From positions 2,604,001-2,668,000 of the forward strand of contig CM074696.1 of NCBI GenBank assembly GCA_037367355.1: a stretch of DNA of 64,000 bases. Direction: 5' to 3'. This document shows, piece by piece, positions 45,924 to 57,113 of this stretch. This DNA is from Neoscytalidium dimidiatum. Taxonomy: Eukaryota; Ascomycota; Dothideomycetes; Botryosphaeriales; Botryosphaeriaceae. The position numbers were made by a program, and so were the translations under genes. Each line of letters begins with the position of its first letter. The stretch's first letter is position 1. The notes beneath the pieces were generated by a model. That model saw only the letters and a program-made list of their open reading frames with translations, was not told the DNA's origin and searched no databases.

Positions 45924-47534
45924 GATGAAGTGAAAGAGGGGTAACACTTAGTGATGATGAACGACTTGTGCAGACAATCCGGGCCGTGACCGCACGCTCT
46001 CTTCAATACAACATCTTGTATTCTGATGGTGATCGGATCTGTTAAGTAGTAGATACCAAGAGAGCGAACAACAGTGTTCTCCGGTGGCAGGCTTTAGAGT
46101 TGCCATATTCTCCGGTGGGCGCTGCTTTCATTCATTCGGGTATTTCAGCACCGAGACCGGTGGTAGCTTTCCCCGCTTTTCTATCCTGTACAGCTGTCTT
46201 GGAAACTCCGGAGTGAGACCATACCTGCCTCAACCAGTTAGCTTATAGACCTTCGGGGATGAAATACAGGACGAGAAAGTCTTGGCCTCCGCGCGGGGAT
46301 TTTCTTGGCCACCAGCCCACTCTCCCCGCACTCGCCTTCGAACCATTGTCTTTAGAATTTCACCGCGTAGTTTTATTCTCACAATGCAACTAAATCACCC
46401 AGCACCACCAACACAACAGGTATGGTTCAGGCCGCTTACCTTATAGCTTGACTATTCGAGAGCTCCAATAAACACGAGCACTACCTACTCGAGATTCTGA
46501 CGGAAAATATACCACACAATCCACCATAAATAAGGTCATATTAACTCACATAGTACAAAAAGCACGCTTCTCTGACCAGCTATTTATAATATCTAATCTC
46601 TATCTGTTACTTTTCCTATCCATTACCTATCTGGAGTGACACACCTTTCAACACCCTGTGCATTGTGTTTTCACCAATTTACCATCTGCAATGTGTGTTC
46701 GTTGATTTGAATACCAAACAGTTGAACAGTAAAGTGAGGCTGGCACTCGTGTCGAAAGCCGTTCTACCGGCGAGATTGTGCTTGATCCACGTTTTACATC
46801 TATATCGCAGAAACCATCTCATGCCGACATATAAAAGGACGATCTTTCAAATAGGACCCGTGGAAACTATACCATGGCACTGTATGATGTAGTCACCGAG
46901 TACAAGGAAGCTTTACAGGTTGAATGTTACAAAGCCGTAGTTTCGAAATCTTCATGAGCCTGTCATTTTAGCTTCTGCCTGAGTCGAGTTTTCATGATCG
47001 AAGACCGACAGCAGCCTGGTGCCAAGCAGGTCATACAATTGCCATATTCTACAACCATCCTGCGGATAGCTGAAGTTAAGATTACGGGAAGCTTAAGGTG
47101 GATGTGCGATGCGCTACTATGCAACATGATTTAACCTTAATCTACTCCATCACGGATCCTTCTTTGGCTCAGCGTACTGCATGCAGTATCGCTCGCCCAA
47201 ATTCCATGCACTTATCACTGCAGCCGGTTGCGGGTTACCTTCGTATGTATGTTACATATTTTCCTAAGTAAGCCCTTCCTATTCCTTTTCCCCCACATGA
47301 TTCTGTTTTAGTCAATACGGCTGACCGGCGGCATCGGCAAGACTTACCTGCCCGCCGTGCCCTCCCACTTTGAGCTGACGATGGCCTGCCCTAGTAGTTC
47401 GCCTGGAGTGTCTGCCTCATGGTAGCTGCCGGGGACATAACGACTTTCCTACTAGCCATCGAAAGGCAGTGTAATTTAACAGCGCACATTGATGAGATAC
47501 TAGTGGTGAGCGCTAGGCGGCTACTAAAGTGCCG
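45924..47534. other. No recognisable gene
   Basis: This contains the GH127 promoter. Around 47300-47400 a short plus frame reads LTGGIGKTYLP, but nothing continues it. Weak frames only. Confidence 0.4.
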
Positions 47535-48440
47535 GCGTACACCCTCACTGATGGCCACAGACACACCGTCCCCGAACAGGTCTTGCGGCACCAGAGAAAG
47601 CGCTCTCATCCCACATGCTGATCAGCTTGAACTCGTCCTCCGCCGCCATCTTCGTCCGCCGGCTCGCCACCTTCTCATCGAACTCGCGTTTGACCTCCTC
47701 GTAAACGCCATCATCCGTGAGCACGACCCACGCCGTGCGCGCCAGGCCCTTCCCGACCTTCAACGTGCGTTCGAAGGCGTCCGCCCCGCCAGCGACCTCG
47801 GCGAAGCCAGGCGAATGGTTGAACTGGCCCTCCTTGGCCTCAATGCCGCAGATGGGATGGATGACGGGCACGACGAAGCCGATGTTCCCCTGGTTGGTCG
47901 CGCCGGCGATGACGTCCGTGGTGTCAAGATCGCACAGCATGGGGCAGGTCGAGCGCGGCGACCTCATCGGCGAAGACGCGCCCTGTTCGGGCGCAGCGGC
48001 GCGTAACACGGCGCCGCGCTCGACCTCAGTGGCGCACGTGGTGGCGGCGAGCGCGCCGGCACCCGGAAGCAGGCGAGCACGCGATCGCGCGCACGCAATA
48101 CTCGACGCGGCCGCGGCTCGGGGTGATGTTGGAGCGCAGGCCGCCGTCCGCGATGATACCGTGCACGCGGTCGGTCGGGCGCATCTGCTGGCGCGGCACG
48201 CTGACAGCGTTGTAGCTGTAGCTGAGCACGACGGCGTCGAGCGCATTGACGCCGTCCCAGGACGCGGCTGTGCATTGCTTCGCCGTGGCCGTCGTGAAGG
48301 CGCGATGGGTGCGCCATCACGCAGGCGTCCACGCCCTCGTACGCGCCTTTGGTGATGAGCAGGTGCATGACTGCACCGTCTTCAGACCCATATCTCAGTA
48401 TGATTGCGAGAACAGACCAGGTGAAAGTCTTGGGAGACAT
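47535..48440 (-). pseudogene. M20-family peptidase/aminoacylase relic, 5' truncated
   Basis: The minus strand holds three frame-shifted pieces in the right order. First comes GSEDGAVMHLLITKGAYEGVDACVMAHP (about 48400-48315). Next, in another frame, is NALDAVVLSYSYNAVSVPRQQMRPTDRVHGIIADGG, then LRSNITPSRGRVEYCVRA. The third, from about 48000, reads TDVIAGATNQGNIGFVVPVIHPICGIEAKEGQFNHSPGFAEVAG, then LKVGKGLARTAWVVLTDDGV. These match the GTP(A/S)EEGGGGK...MAHP dimerisation and zinc parts of M20D-type amidohydrolases, in which two zinc ions hydrolyse peptide or N-acyl bonds. The N-terminal 130-150 residues, with the first zinc ligands, are missing, and at least two frameshifts are present. The large plus-strand frames (47419-48355) are antisense shadows. 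Confidence 0.75.
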
Positions 48441-48763
48441 GGTTCCGAATACCTACTCGAAGTATTAGGGTGCTTCTTGATCTTCGGAGCCAAGCGTAAT
48501 GGAGAATGGCGAAGGGAGATACCAAATTGGCAGGGAGGGCGAGATGACACGCTGGCGAGCTTCGGCGAAGTCAAGCTCCTATTGGGGAGAAACAACGTGT
48601 AGAGGTCTGGTTGCTCAAGGCGAAGAATCAGACACTCGTAGGATGGCTGAAAAGCAACATTGCCGGGCGAAGTGAGGTGGAGCTGCGATGCGCAACAGTC
48701 ATCGGCGCTGTGGAAGGCTTAATCGATGGTGAGCGGTACGATTCACGTCTCTTTACTGGGCCC

Positions 48764-48928
48764 TGGCCTTGACGTCTTTCACGAAGCGAACGCGACGAGG
48801 CCAGCGGCAGTCTCTGTCTAAACGCAGCACCTTTGGCAAGTCGGCCGAGTCTCGGAGCATTTCAATTTTAACTGCACACATGTGATGCAGCCATTCTCAG
48901 ATCGTTTGTTGGTCGAGGTTGGCGGCAT
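48764..48928 (-). pseudogene. Zn2Cys6 transcription factor relic, N-terminus only
   Basis: From ATG 48928 (minus) the frame reads MPPTSTNKRSENGCITC, then KLKCSETRPTCQRC, five of the six cysteines of a fungal Zn(II)2Cys6 binuclear cluster. A frameshift then occurs. The other frame gives RLDRDCRWPRRVRFVKDV, which supplies the expected sixth cysteine. Nothing of the middle homology region is found downstream. This is a fragment of a regulator and not a functional gene. Confidence 0.65.
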
Positions 48929-49757
48929 TGCAGCAGCTCGCAGGAGGACTTGTGTTGACTGAAGGTGGAGATCTCTCCACGTACTTGGACTGCGACAAAC
49001 CAAAAGGCATCCACACATTGAATTAGCGCCGACATCACGTGCGGGGTCCCACTACATCGGCGATTATCTGGAATTACGCTTGAACGCCGCGAATAGTCGC
49101 CCTGCACTTGGCAGCGAGACATCACTGATGGATATCAAGTCCGCGGAAACCGTGCACGACGCTGCAAAGAGATACTTTTCGTCGGAAGTTTACTGGACTC
49201 CGCCGTTGGATTTCCTGTGTTTTTGCTCGTGCGCACATCGGAATGCTCCTGTCTTCTGCCTGTAACCTCTTTCATTCCTGAATATCACATTTTCCATCAA
49301 TGATCTATATGTTCTTCCCTTCTTTTCATGCTTAATTAACATCCGTCGACTTTTGCAGCCAGCTCCATCATCAAACCTAAAGGTTGTCCCAACTTGAACC
49401 CCATTAACCAGCGTATAGTTTGCGTCCTGCTTCTGCGTATCCTCCTCCTCCATGCCATACTTGGCTTCGCGCAGTGGCGCTACCACCGAGGGTTTCTTAC
49501 CCAGTGATCATCGATCAGCCTTGTTTGCACTGACCACAATTATGAGATTTGTTTCTGGAAGTGACTCAAAATAAATGTTGTGCCTAGACAAAGCATGGCA
49601 AACTTGAATCCTACAAGTAGATAATACATGAGGATTCCAGAGCAATACCTCTTCAACAATGAAGTTAAATTTAGAAAAAGCCTGCAAAGTGTAAACTGAA
49701 GTCTGTCATACAAGTATCTTCGAAACAAGTCGCATCAAGACACCGTACCCACACAAA
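48929..49757. other. No recognisable gene
   Basis: Short frames only (49190-49486 minus, 49540-49728 minus). It probably contains the promoter of the 693-residue protein gene. Confidence 0.4.
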
Positions 49758-51839
49758 ATGGGTCCAAGAAAGTCCGCCCTCAACCGAGATCCTTTCCTTG
49801 CTATGGGCTTCAAGTTAATGCACAGTCGCGGGCAGCTTCCGCCAGGTGCCTTTACAAGTATTCAACCGCAGCGCATACAAGCTCAACGACATATGCATCG
49901 TTTCACCTCACGCGCCAATCATGAGCATCGCCAGAGTCATTCTGAGACTAGTCAAAAGCTCAAAGAGGAGCGGCATCTTGAAATTCGTGCTCGATTAAGC
50001 ATAACGGACCGTTACAAGGAGTTGCGTCGTGCGAGAAAGCTCCCGTGCCAGATTCTCTGGCGAATGATCACCGATAATTTGACCACTGAGCTGTCGAGAA
50101 CGAGTACGCCATCCTTTACGCCATCTGACAACTTCATGCACACATGCGAACAGCTTTCCGAAAAAGTTTCAGCAAAAAGCCATCAAGCAGGCCCAACGAG
50201 CGTGATAATCGCCCCTGGAAAGGAGTTAATAGTCGCGCAGGATGGGATTTGCGCAACGAAAGCTCTCGTAGTAGTGCAACGAAGCAAGTATGAATTACTG
50301 GTCGTTCAATCAAAGCCTCAAAAGAAAAAGGAAAAAAAGCAGGACACGAGCTGTGAAATGGGTGACGGGAACATCAACGAAGATACGGCGTCGCCCAAGC
50401 CTTCAACCAAGCAGCAAGAGTCTAGGGCCGTAGTTAAAACTACGGAAATACCGGGATGTGTTGAGGAGGATGAAATTCTGGGGAAAGAAAGTGTACTGGA
50501 GACCTCCGTCGAAGAACGAAAGATAGCTGCAACACCAGCAAGCGCCCAAAATGATGAAGCCGGCATCGCACCACACCAAAGTTCCGGAGACCAGAAGACA
50601 CATACAATGTCAGACATGGCGAAAGTCTCACGGCCGGCTGTCATGAATAAGGAAAGAGACGCAGCTGATGTCGGTACGGGTTCGGATATGCATCTGAGTA
50701 GCCTATTGACCCACATCCCACGAACATCGAGGAACATGACACAACTGGAAAATGTTAAGGTGCTTTCATTCACAAGCATGAAACACGTCGATGCCAGAAC
50801 CCCACCGCAACATACGGATAGCGTTGAAAAAGCAACCCTGGGAACGAAGAAATTTATCACACTCGTCCTGGATCCACGAGGCATTCATCTGGACACCGGA
50901 AGCACATCTTCCGTCAAAAAGACACCTTTTAGACACTTCGGTAGCGTACCTCCGCCTCCCGGCTGCGATGTTGGGAGGTTCTACACCAGTCAAAATAAGG
51001 AACTTTGCTCGTCAACTATTTGGATCACGCCTACAGACCACGTTGTGCAAAGAATCTGCGAGAATTATTCCGAGATGCAACAATCGGTTCCGCGGGTGCT
51101 GAACGAGACCGAGTGGGCAGACGATGCAGTGAAGTTACTTCTGAAGCGAGAACGGCGTATGATTACCACGACTTTGAGCAAACGTCGTGGAAAGTCGCGG
51201 CCGTGGTTACCGATGCGGATGCGTGAGGAGAGTTTCAAACCAAGCAATGATAGCGGACCTTGGGAGACACCGCCGATTATACACTTTGATCTGCCGGCTG
51301 ATAGTGGATGGGCATTCAATGTGCAGCCAGACTGCTCCTATTGGCTCTGGGTCGGTGGGTTTGGAGCCGTTACCATCATCGAGGAGCTTGCATCGTTGAC
51401 ATCGGTACGTTACCGCCGAGCTCTATGTCCGTATTTGACAGTTGAGATTAAGAAAGACTACAAACCCACCAGTGTGACCAAAGGCAGGCAGCAGGTAATA
51501 GTCTCAGCGTCCTTAGCGCTCTTCAACCGTTATCGACTTTGGGAGAAAGCCCACAAAGGAGCCTTGAGCCAACAGCAAGACAATCATACAGACTTGCGTC
51601 ACTATGGTCTCTTACTCGCTGGTGTGCTCTATGAGTTTTGGTGCATTCGGCCGCATCCATTCAAATCAAAATGGGGCGGATGCACCATGCGAATGATCGC
51701 GAGCGGGAAGCTTGACAATGATACTGGTGTCCGTAATTTCATCAATTGGATCAACGAGATACACAGATGGGGAAATACGGTTCATAGCAACGGCTGTGTT
51801 CAAGACGTTGCAAATGCCAGGCGCATGCCCAAAATATAA
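49758..51839 (+). CDS. Orphan 693-residue protein, possible PD-(D/E)XK-like C-terminal domain
   Basis: A single intact exon starting at ATG 49758. The first 170 residues are basic and include a helical stretch with HSETSQKLKEERHLEIRARL and DRYKELRRARK. Residues about 190-390 are charged, low-complexity and probably disordered (lysine runs, Glu-rich blocks). From about residue 500 the sequence becomes globular: WAFNVQPDCSYWLWVGGF, LCPYLTVEIKKDYKPTSV (with E563 and K565), RQQVIVSASLALFNRYRLW, HYGLLLAGVLYEFWCIRP and VRNFINWINEIHRWG. A hydrophobic strand ending in ExK, followed by a helix starting with Gln, resembles the E-x-K core of PD-(D/E)XK nuclease-like folds. The upstream catalytic Asp is not obvious, so this is a weak structural guess. 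I recall similar fungal proteins of unknown function, often near repeats. It stands between relics and is itself lesion-free, with no neighbour on either side within about 800 bp. Confidence 0.75.
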   Translation: MGPRKSALNRDPFLAMGFKLMHSRGQLPPGAFTSIQPQRIQAQRHMHRFTSRANHEHRQSHSETSQKLKEERHLEIRARLSITDRYKELRRARKLPCQILWRMITDNLTTELSRTSTPSFTPSDNFMHTCEQLSEKVSAKSHQAGPTSVIIAPGKELIVAQDGICATKALVVVQRSKYELLVVQSKPQKKKEKKQDTSCEMGDGNINEDTASPKPSTKQQESRAVVKTTEIPGCVEEDEILGKESVLETSVEERKIAATPASAQNDEAGIAPHQSSGDQKTHTMSDMAKVSRPAVMNKERDAADVGTGSDMHLSSLLTHIPRTSRNMTQLENVKVLSFTSMKHVDARTPPQHTDSVEKATLGTKKFITLVLDPRGIHLDTGSTSSVKKTPFRHFGSVPPPPGCDVGRFYTSQNKELCSSTIWITPTDHVVQRICENYSEMQQSVPRVLNETEWADDAVKLLLKRERRMITTTLSKRRGKSRPWLPMRMREESFKPSNDSGPWETPPIIHFDLPADSGWAFNVQPDCSYWLWVGGFGAVTIIEELASLTSVRYRRALCPYLTVEIKKDYKPTSVTKGRQQVIVSASLALFNRYRLWEKAHKGALSQQQDNHTDLRHYGLLLAGVLYEFWCIRPHPFKSKWGGCTMRMIASGKLDNDTGVRNFINWINEIHRWGNTVHSNGCVQDVANARRMPKI

Positions 51840-53801
51840 TACGTCGCGTGCGCTCGGTTGACTTGGAAGGCCCTGGCGTGCGGAGCATGAATTTACAACT
51901 TTTTGAAGGCATTAAGACGGCCTGAGCCAATGAAATTACATGAATTGTAAGAATGGGCCGATTCGGAAGGTCTCATCCCCACCAGAGACAGGGAAGACGA
52001 TGTCGCAGCCAGTGAGCTTGCGTAAAGGAGCTAGACCGGCGTAACCAACCCCAGTAGTCGTTCTGACCCACAAGATAGGGATTTTCCAGAACTAACGGCG
52101 AACTCGTTATCTGGCAAACTCAGCTGATAGAGCCTCGGGACAAGGAGGCATGTGGACGGCGATTTCCATAGCGTCGATGTGGCTTCCCGTTGAAGCAGTG
52201 GCTATTTATCAAAAGTTTTTCATACTGTCTTACTTTGAACTGTATATATGTGATTAGTGACGAAGAGACTCTGGTTGCTACATCTTAGAACGTACTACAA
52301 TGGTGTTCAACATCCACGATTGCTTTTTTTTGCTCAGGAGCCTACTCAAACTATTTATCTAAGATATCAGTGTAGCGAATATCAATTCAGCGCCTCCAGA
52401 AACTTGATGAGTACACCCAATGTACAAAAAATACCGTCGAGATTAGCCTGTGCTCACTTTTAGGGGTCAATAGTCGATCTTGGTATGAATAAGACACGTA
52501 CTTTGTGGTCCTCAGATCCAAACATTTGGTACAACTGGCAAACCGGCTCGACACAATCAAAGATCGCCCGATCAGACCGCCAGGAGGACGGCCCATTATG
52601 TAATACGTTCAGGGTACTCTGGACCTGGTCTCCAAGCAGATTGGACACTCGCTATTGCTGCTGCCCACGTATGAAACCCATGCCCATACACAGATTGAAG
52701 GTGGTTTCTTGGAAAATCAGAACATTTCCTTTATTTATTTCTTTTTTAAAAAAAAAACTTTATGTTTACCATTCGATCGTGAAAGACTCTTTCGGTGTTG
52801 CCGTTTTTAATGAGGGCGCAGGAATACAGGGATTATCTGACAAAAGTTGTTTCGTTTGTCCGACATTATTCACCAATGGGGGTATGAGAGCGCGTCTCGA
52901 TGGCGCATGTACGCTGATCCTTCACCGCTACGGCTCCTATGCGCAGTAAAAAGACCGGTGCATGAAGTTCGAGGCCGCAACCGCCGAGTGGGGTATAAAA
53001 TCCATCCAATCGCAGATGTTCCGAGCGCTCGCAACGCATTGATCACTGAGAATTTGACCCATCACTCCATTGTAGGACCCCGTGGGCTGTCGGCAGCCAG
53101 GCCCGAGCCAAGTTAGCAAAGCGTTTTCCCCAAGGGGACAGTAGCCGGATCCCCTGTGAATCTGTGGGAATCCATGACTCGCCATGGATCCTCCATCTGA
53201 CGCGGCTCTGGAAGCTGATTCATGTACTCCGACATGTAAGTCCGAGAGATCCTGCAAAATCTGACAATGCGGGATCCAAAGAAACACTACATATGAAAGT
53301 GAAGAATGCCATGGCCCAATGTCTAGTTGCTTGCTCAGGTATGCAGATTTCGACCTACCTTACAGGGGTTACTGAAAGGATTCCCACCTGCATGTGGCTT
53401 GCAGTGGACGGGCCGCACGTACGACCGCGCCGCAACACCAAGAAAACCGCTTAATCTTTCAAGCTCCACCGGAGTCATTTCGGAGCCTATCACATCGACC
53501 GGTACGGCGTAGCAGTGGGCGGACGATTGTTTCACGGCAAGTACGCGAGGCTAAATATTGCCATATGCTCATCAATGTCCACCCTTTTCGCCAGCAGCTT
53601 TAGCTACTTTTGCTATGATCATGCTTTGCGTCAGCTCCCTTTCTTCACCAGCAAAGAAGAAGGAGCGTTGCCCCGCAAAATGTCGACCGCTTCTTCCCTT
53701 CCTTCCTGCAAAGATCTTGTTAATGAGTCTCACTTAACCATTCACCATTTCAAAAGTCCTATAACTCCCCTACCTCGCGTGCGGCGTAGCTCCTGAATCC
53801 C
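51840..53801. other. Gene-poor region
   Basis: About 2 kb. Candidate frames include 51900-52080 minus and 52485-52949 plus. A short ATG frame at 53183 is followed by a GTAAGT. None can be assembled into a convincing protein. Pieces may be decayed coding sequence. Confidence 0.35.
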
Positions 53802-55244
53802 ATGGCCCCACCGGAGGCGCTCATCGAAACATGGTGCTTGTATGCCGTTGGAACTATGGCCATCATGGCTAGAATTGCTTGCCGGTGGCGAATGATTGGG
53901 GTCCAGAACTTCAAACCAGATGACTATATCATTGTGCTGGCGTGGGTTAGTAGCTCCAGATAGATTGAGCCTTCCTGATTGCTCATGGTTTGGGGTGTCG
54001 CTAACCCCTCATCTCCCCTGTCAGATTACCTATACAGTCATGACTGTTGCCGCGCACCTGGTCGGCGGGCTCGGCGACCTGCATGCCATAACGCTAGAGC
54101 AACGCCGCGAACTGACACCGGAGCAAGCCGCGCCTCTTATCTACGGCACGCAGTGGTTCTGCGCCGGAGTGGCAACATATGTTGCATTCATCTGGATGCT
54201 GAAGCTGAACATGCTGTTCCTGTATCAGCGTGTGGTCAACGGGCTTTGGGTTGCCAAATTCATCAAGCCTACCATGGGACTCGTAGTGGTGACATTCATT
54301 TCCATCATGATGATTCTCTTCTGCTCGTGTCGCCCATACCATCGGATGTGGGTAGTCTATCCGGATCAAGGAGGTAAGCTGCACCGAGTCATACTGTCTC
54401 GTACACAAGTACTGACAGCGGCATTCCTAACCTACAGAGATCTGCAAGCCGCAGGCTACCATCAACCTTGTCCCTGCCCTCGTTATGAACATCTTAACAG
54501 ACTTATGCATCATGGCTATTCCGGCGCCCGTCATCCTACCAGTGAAGACGACAATCTGGCGCAAGGTCAGCCTGTTCGTCCTTTTCGGCGCCGGTTTCTT
54601 CATCATGACCGCCGCCGTCCTGCGCGTCGTATTCGTTCTTGTGGTAAGCATCACCCATTACTAACTCGCCTTGATAAAAAAATATCTCACATATCCAGCT
54701 CGGCAACGGCAAAACCGCTGCCATCTGGTCCTGTCGCGAAGATCTCGTTGCCATCCTCGTCGGCCAAGCGCCCATGCTCCGCCCTCTCTTCACGAAGAAA
54801 TTCTGGACCGAAGGATATGGACCCGTTTCGACGCATTTCTCCAGCACTCCCGGCGGCAAGAAGAGCACTGGCATGTCTTACGAGTTGTCCGTCAATAATA
54901 AACGAAGCTACAAGAAGAAGGATCCGTACAGCACAACGGCTATGTTGGCGACTATGCAGGAGAGCGATTCAACGGAGAAGATCATCGATACAAGTAACTC
55001 GTCTTTACACCAGAGAGAGCCTACTCCGAGCGATGTCGAGAACGGCAACATGGGAGCGGGCGGGGGTAGATTGGTGATTGAGGTGAAGAACCAGGTGGAT
55101 GTTGAAACGGTGGAGTATGACAGCGCACAGACAGTGACGCGGATACAGAAGAGAACAAGCCAGTTTTTGAAGCCAGGTGATCCAACCGCATGGAACAGGC
55201 AGCACGGCCTTGGGGGTGGAAATGGGTATGCTGGGAGAGCTTGA
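53802..55244 (+). CDS. Fungal rhodopsin-domain (PTH11/SAT4-like) membrane protein
   Basis: Four exons (53802-53945, 54025-54373, 54438-54643, 54699-55244) with introns of 79, 64 and 55 bp give 414 residues; all phases fit. Landmarks of the fungal rhodopsin-domain family are present. ARIACRWRMIGVQNFKPDDYIIVLAW comes first, then an HLVGGLGDLHAITLEQ loop and QWFCAGVATYVAFIWMLKLNMLFLYQRV. Further on are FCSCRPYHRMWVVYPDQGEICKPQ, with the conserved Cys pair, and ALVMNILTDLCIMAIPAPVI before a final helix. Seven membrane helices are expected. The ICKPQ-TINLVPAL-N-TD-(C/M)IMAIP run is highly typical. A hydrophilic tail of about 170 residues is rich in Ser, Thr and Lys. PTH11-like proteins are GPCR-type receptors for surface and nutrient cues, but most members of the wider family are uncharacterised. 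Confidence 0.87.
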
Positions 55245-57036
55245 GAGGAATCAGGGAAAATTCGCGCTCACAAGGGAGTATACGGAATGCTTGGTGTTAA
55301 TTAATTCACGGGGTTATGGAAATCGGGTGAGCATGCGCGCATATGTATGGAAAATACCGGATATCATCTGTTTAATGCGATCTTGGCGCTGGGAGCCGAA
55401 ACTGAGCTCAAAAATTTCTGTCCCGAAGGTCTCTATGTTAAGTGGTACAGCAAACGAAGCATGACCACCTCTTTCCTCGGGTAGCACTTTTATCTCTTAT
55501 ATTTGCCTGACATGTTCGCCGATCCTTCAATATTGATTTAAAATTCCACATCAATTGAACAATACTTCCGTTCTAATCAAAATCACTTGCCGAAAGCTTA
55601 TTCTTTTGACATAGGGAAAGGCATCGTAAAGTGAACAGACTCGGATTTAATAGCTTGCAGGTCTAATGTGGAGACTATGAGGCCTCGCTGGATATAACTG
55701 TCCTGATATAGTAGATTAAAATGTCATGAAATATGTAATACTTCAATGGCAGCTGAAAGGTCATCATGGTAGTAGCATCATTGTGACATCAGCCCCGCAA
55801 ATGTTGACCAGATCTCCCCCATAGGCATTGTAAATGGGCATATCAGTTCTAATGGTTTCTAAAATAACAAAATCATTGCCTTCCGTAACATTCAGACCCT
55901 GTGGAGTCTCAGATGCGTTCCGCATAGCACGAAAATCAGGCGAAGATGCTTGCCGCGATTTCCCGATGGAGAACATCGTGCCACGCAATCAGGGGTGGGT
56001 CATCCGCGGAAGCTATGGATTCTCTAGAATACGTTCGTCCCGATCACTGACGAAATACAAGATTCGGATCAGCGAGCCATTCGCCATTCGCATGAAAATG
56101 ATACCATAATTGATGAGAAAGGAAACTCACAGTATAGCATTCTTTTTACGGATCATGGCCTGACATTGACAGAACACAGGCTGGCCTAGACTATCAACTG
56201 AAGTAAGTATCCTCCGGGAGTTGTGCAGAGCTTCCATCTCTTCATGCGAATACAGCAGGCGTTGCCAGGAGCTTGCATTACGCGGTCAGTAGCCAAGATA
56301 TTTCTATGCCAAAGCGCTACGTGGCTGGTTTGGCTAATGCTAGGTTCGGCTGCAGTGACATCCCACGAGCTGCAGGAGCTATTGACATCCACCAAGAAGC
56401 CGTCCAGATATGTGTCCGCAGTATTTTCGGCTCCACGTCTCCGTAGTCCAAAAGCCGTTATCGTCCTGCTGCAAGAAGTCGGAGCTGGCTCGACTGTAGA
56501 CGGAAGAACTCGGTGGACTACAAACGCGGGGAAATCGGAAAGTCGTACTTCTTCTCTAAAAGCGATGACTGGAGAGTATCTGACGTGGGATACCTGAAGC
56601 AAGCTTAAATCGGGTACTCTCGCAAGCCACAGCAAGCGTTGCGAGTTGGCGCTCTGTGTCACACTTGCATCTCAACACAATGATCCAATTAGAGCTGAGG
56701 GAATATTTAGGAAGGTCTTGCATCTAGCCCTTGGAGACTCTTGAGATGCGGAGAAGCTTATCTGTTTTCGTGCGGGTTCGGACGGAAACGGGAGCGTTTG
56801 ACTGGCCCTCCGACCAGCCCCGCACGTGCACAGCACAGGGTGACCCTGCTTCGCCTCATGTCAAGCCCTTGGGCTGACGTAGGATAGGATGAGACTAAAT
56901 TCAAACCACCAAAGAGTGGATCCATAGGTACCGGGACCATGTCTCCAGCGACGTTTCGATTTCTCCCGAGCGGAGTGCCGCCCTCCACTACTTAAGATTG
57001 ACCATCATATGAGTTTGCATCAACAGCGCTCTCACC
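55245..57036. other. No assigned gene; two unexplained minus-strand frames
   Basis: Minus frames at 56186-56662 (158 codons, ATG start) and 55764-55988 (74 codons) look partly protein-like. The second contains GLNVTEGNDFVILETIRTD. A plus frame at 56223-56597 overlaps the first. I could not join them with splice sites or name a family. The last 300 bases before 57037 are the promoter of the next gene. Confidence 0.3.
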
Positions 57037-57064
57037 ATACTCTCTCTCTCTCTCTCTTTCTCTC
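57037..57064. repeat. CT-rich microsatellite in 5' leader
   Basis: A CTCTCT run about 50-80 bases before ATG 57114. CT-rich tracts are common in promoters and leaders of expressed fungal genes. Confidence 0.7.
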
Positions 57065-57113
57065 TTAACCTGATCTTTTATCTTATCTTCCACTGATCTT
57101 CAATTTTTTCCCT

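Noticed and set aside
47419..48355. Two plus-strand frames of about 200 codons
   Set aside because: They are antisense to the M20 relic; the recognisable motifs are on the minus strand.
56223..56597. 124-codon plus-strand frame
   Set aside because: It overlaps a longer minus frame, has no family and no splice-supported context; neither strand could be chosen.
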